Source: Blastococcus sp. URHD0036 (lineage in GTDB: Bacteria > Actinomycetota > Actinomycetes > Mycobacteriales > Geodermatophilaceae). From it: a stretch of 64,000 nt of DNA. The translations under genes were made by a program, and so were the position numbers. The notes under the pieces are model-generated. The model was not told the origin of the DNA. It did not search any database and saw only the letters and a list, made by a program, of their open reading frames with translations. Below are positions 62,851 to 64,000 of the stretch, in pieces (position 1 is the stretch's first letter; the number at the start of each line of letters is the position of its first letter). Where the stretch lies: the NCBI RefSeq assembly GCF_000701365.1, contig NZ_JNIK01000015.1, forward strand, positions 186,001-250,000. Reading direction: 5' to 3'.

Positions 62851-62938
62851 TGGTGTCCGAGGGGGGACTTGAACCCCCACGCCCGATAAAGGGCACTAGC
62901 ACCTCAAGCTAGCGCGTCTGCCATTCCGCCACCCGGAC
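62851..62938 (-). tRNA. tRNA-Leu (anticodon GAG)
   Basis: The minus strand folds as a class II tRNA: acceptor GTCCGGG pairs with CTCGGAC (one G-U), an anticodon stem CTAGC/GCTAG encloses loop TTGAGGT (anticodon GAG), a long variable arm TGCCCTTTATCGGGCG follows, and the T arm contains GGTTCAAGTCC. CCA is encoded at the 3' end. The GAG anticodon reads CUC and CUU leucine codons. Confidence 0.95.
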
Positions 62939-63072
62939 GAGTGCGTGAACAGACTACAAGACCGCCGTCCGGCTCCGACGCACCCCCGGAGCTTCCGCTC
63001 CGGGCGGTGTCGGCCCTAGCCTGCGCGACGGCGGCGGCCGATCCCCGCTGCACCGAGGTGCCGGGAGGCCGC

Positions 63073-63831
63073 GTGATCCTGCCCGACACCGATCCGAAGC
63101 CGTTCCTGCCCGTGGCACGGATCCGGGACGTCCTGCTGCTCGGCCTGGGGGTCGCGGCCGGCGCGGCCGCCATCACGATCCTGTCGCGGATCATGCGGTC
63201 GGTCGGTGAGGTGGGGGGCTCCTGTGCCGACGGCGGCCCGTACGTCTCGGCGCAGCCGTGCCCCGACGGCACCGGCCCGGCGATCCTGGCCACGGTGCTG
63301 CTCGGCTTCGTCTGCGTCGGCGCGACGCTGTGGGGTGCGCCCAAGCTCGAGGCGCCGATCCCGCTCTTCTGGGCCTGGCCGGCGCTGTTCTTCACGCTCG
63401 GCTGGAACTTCCTCGAGGACGGCTGGATCGACCCGCCGGCCGGGGCCGGGATCAGCGGCGGGTACCTGTTCTGCGGGGTGCTGTTCTTCCTCATGGCGGC
63501 CGCGCCGCTGCTGCTCGGGTGGTTCGCGCTCCGGCAGTCGGCGCGCACGGAGCGGGAGGCGGCGGACCGGCAGCGCAAGCAGGCGCTCACCGCGGTGGCC
63601 ACCACACTCTCCCGGCGTGCGACGCCGCCCCGCCCACCTGCACCGCGGGTCGCGGTGCCCGCACCGACCCAGCCGGACGACCTGCCCGGCGGCGACGCCC
63701 CCGACGACGCCGCCGCCACCCTCGCCGGTCGGCTGGAGCGGCTCGCGGCCCTCCACGCCTCCGGCGACCTGACCGACGACGAGTTCCGGCGGGCCAAGTC
63801 GGCCACCCTGCGCGAGGAGATCGACCGATGA
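63073..63831 (+). CDS. membrane protein with C-terminal SHOCT-like domain
   Basis: This 252-residue protein has about four helices (DVLLLGLGVAAGAAAITIL; ILATVLLGFVCVGATLWGA; FFWAWPALFFTLGW-like; GYLFCGVLFFLMAAAPLLLG). A basic and Pro-rich linker follows, and a final LERLAALHASGDLTDDEFRR segment matches SHOCT, a short oligomerisation motif. GGGAGG precedes the GTG start. Its last codons overlap the next small gene (ATGA). The function is unknown. Confidence 0.78.
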   Translation: MILPDTDPKPFLPVARIRDVLLLGLGVAAGAAAITILSRIMRSVGEVGGSCADGGPYVSAQPCPDGTGPAILATVLLGFVCVGATLWGAPKLEAPIPLFWAWPALFFTLGWNFLEDGWIDPPAGAGISGGYLFCGVLFFLMAAAPLLLGWFALRQSARTEREAADRQRKQALTAVATTLSRRATPPRPPAPRVAVPAPTQPDDLPGGDAPDDAAATLAGRLERLAALHASGDLTDDEFRRAKSATLREEIDR

Positions 63832-63941
63832 CCGGACCCGGGACCCCGCGCGGCACCGGTCGCTGGTGGCTCTACTACCTGGTCGCGGCCGGTCTGGGCG
63901 TCTGGGGCGGCAGCGCGTTCTTCACCTGGGTGAGCACCTGA
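63828..63941 (+). CDS. 37-residue single-span membrane peptide
   Basis: The ATG overlaps the preceding TGA (ATGA). The product has a short basic N-terminus and one helix (WWLYYLVAAGLGVWGGSAFF). Translational coupling to the SHOCT-type membrane protein suggests a small subunit of the same membrane assembly. No family is recognised. Confidence 0.6.
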   Translation: MTGPGTPRGTGRWWLYYLVAAGLGVWGGSAFFTWVST

Positions 63942-63970
63942 GGCGCCGGCCGCCCGCCTAGGCTCGCGGC

Positions 63971-64000
63971 ATGGACGACGCGCCTGCCGAACCGCTCGAC
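63971..64000 (+). CDS. start of a further gene (3' end outside window)
   Basis: The ATG encodes MDDAPAEPLD before the window ends. A TAGGCT -10-like element lies 7 bp before it with no ribosome site between, the pattern of a leaderless start. Nothing more can be said about the product. Confidence 0.4.
   Translation, partial: MDDAPAEPLD

Noticed and set aside
62629-62889. Open frame ending in CPRGDLNPHAR
   Set aside because: The tail is translation of the antisense of tRNA-Leu, a well known annotation artefact.

Overview
The window is about 73% G+C and uses GTG starts and 4-bp stop/start overlaps freely. It carries a DevR/DevS (DosR/DosS) pair, Acg-type nitroreductases, WS/DGAT acyltransferases, LGFP repeats and a DUF222/HNH (13E12-type) endonuclease. 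Together these point to a high-GC actinobacterium, most plausibly Geodermatophilaceae (Blastococcus, Geodermatophilus or Modestobacter). The genus is inference.

From 1 to about 38 kb the window looks like a compact dormancy (DosR-like) regulon. It holds a devR response regulator and a two-GAF devS haem-type kinase, four tandem-domain universal stress proteins, three Acg-family nitroreductases, two flavodoxins, a PNPOx-fold protein, a CBS-CBS-BON protein, two zinc alcohol dehydrogenases, a CtpF-like P-type ATPase, three WS/DGAT-type acyltransferases, an F420-type nitroreductase, an acyl-CoA synthetase and an ABC exporter. A 14-bp DosR-box-like palindrome (best form GGGACCTTCGGCCC, three exact copies) recurs in almost every promoter gap of this half and was not seen in the gaps of the other half apart from one poor match. 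devS closes a five-gene operon that starts at a divergent two-box promoter. Several members are decayed: a phosphoketolase reduced to its two ends, a frameshifted DUF4389 gene, a LuxR-type regulator scattered over three frames, and a third Acg copy lacking its N-terminus.

From 40.6 to 57 kb lies a different module. A small SARP/BTAD regulator is followed by HAD-M28, M36, S8, M6, protealysin-type M4 and trypsin-like S1 peptidases, a DNA/RNA non-specific endonuclease, an alpha/beta hydrolase, a DUF3616 protein, an emfourin-type inhibitor of the M4 enzyme and a polytopic membrane protein. None of the peptidases nor the nuclease has a visible signal peptide. Six promoters of this island carry heptads of the form GTGAYGS repeated at exactly 11 bp, mostly with an xAxxxT -10-like element 8-9 bp further on. 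This is the architecture of SARP operators, so the island reads as one regulon controlled by the SARP encoded at its edge. I regard this as the most novel system in the window.

From 57 to 64 kb there is a BBE-type FAD oxidoreductase, a PPK2 polyphosphate kinase, a second P2-type cation ATPase, tRNA-Leu(GAG), a SHOCT-type membrane protein with an overlapping 37-residue membrane peptide, and the start of a further gene.
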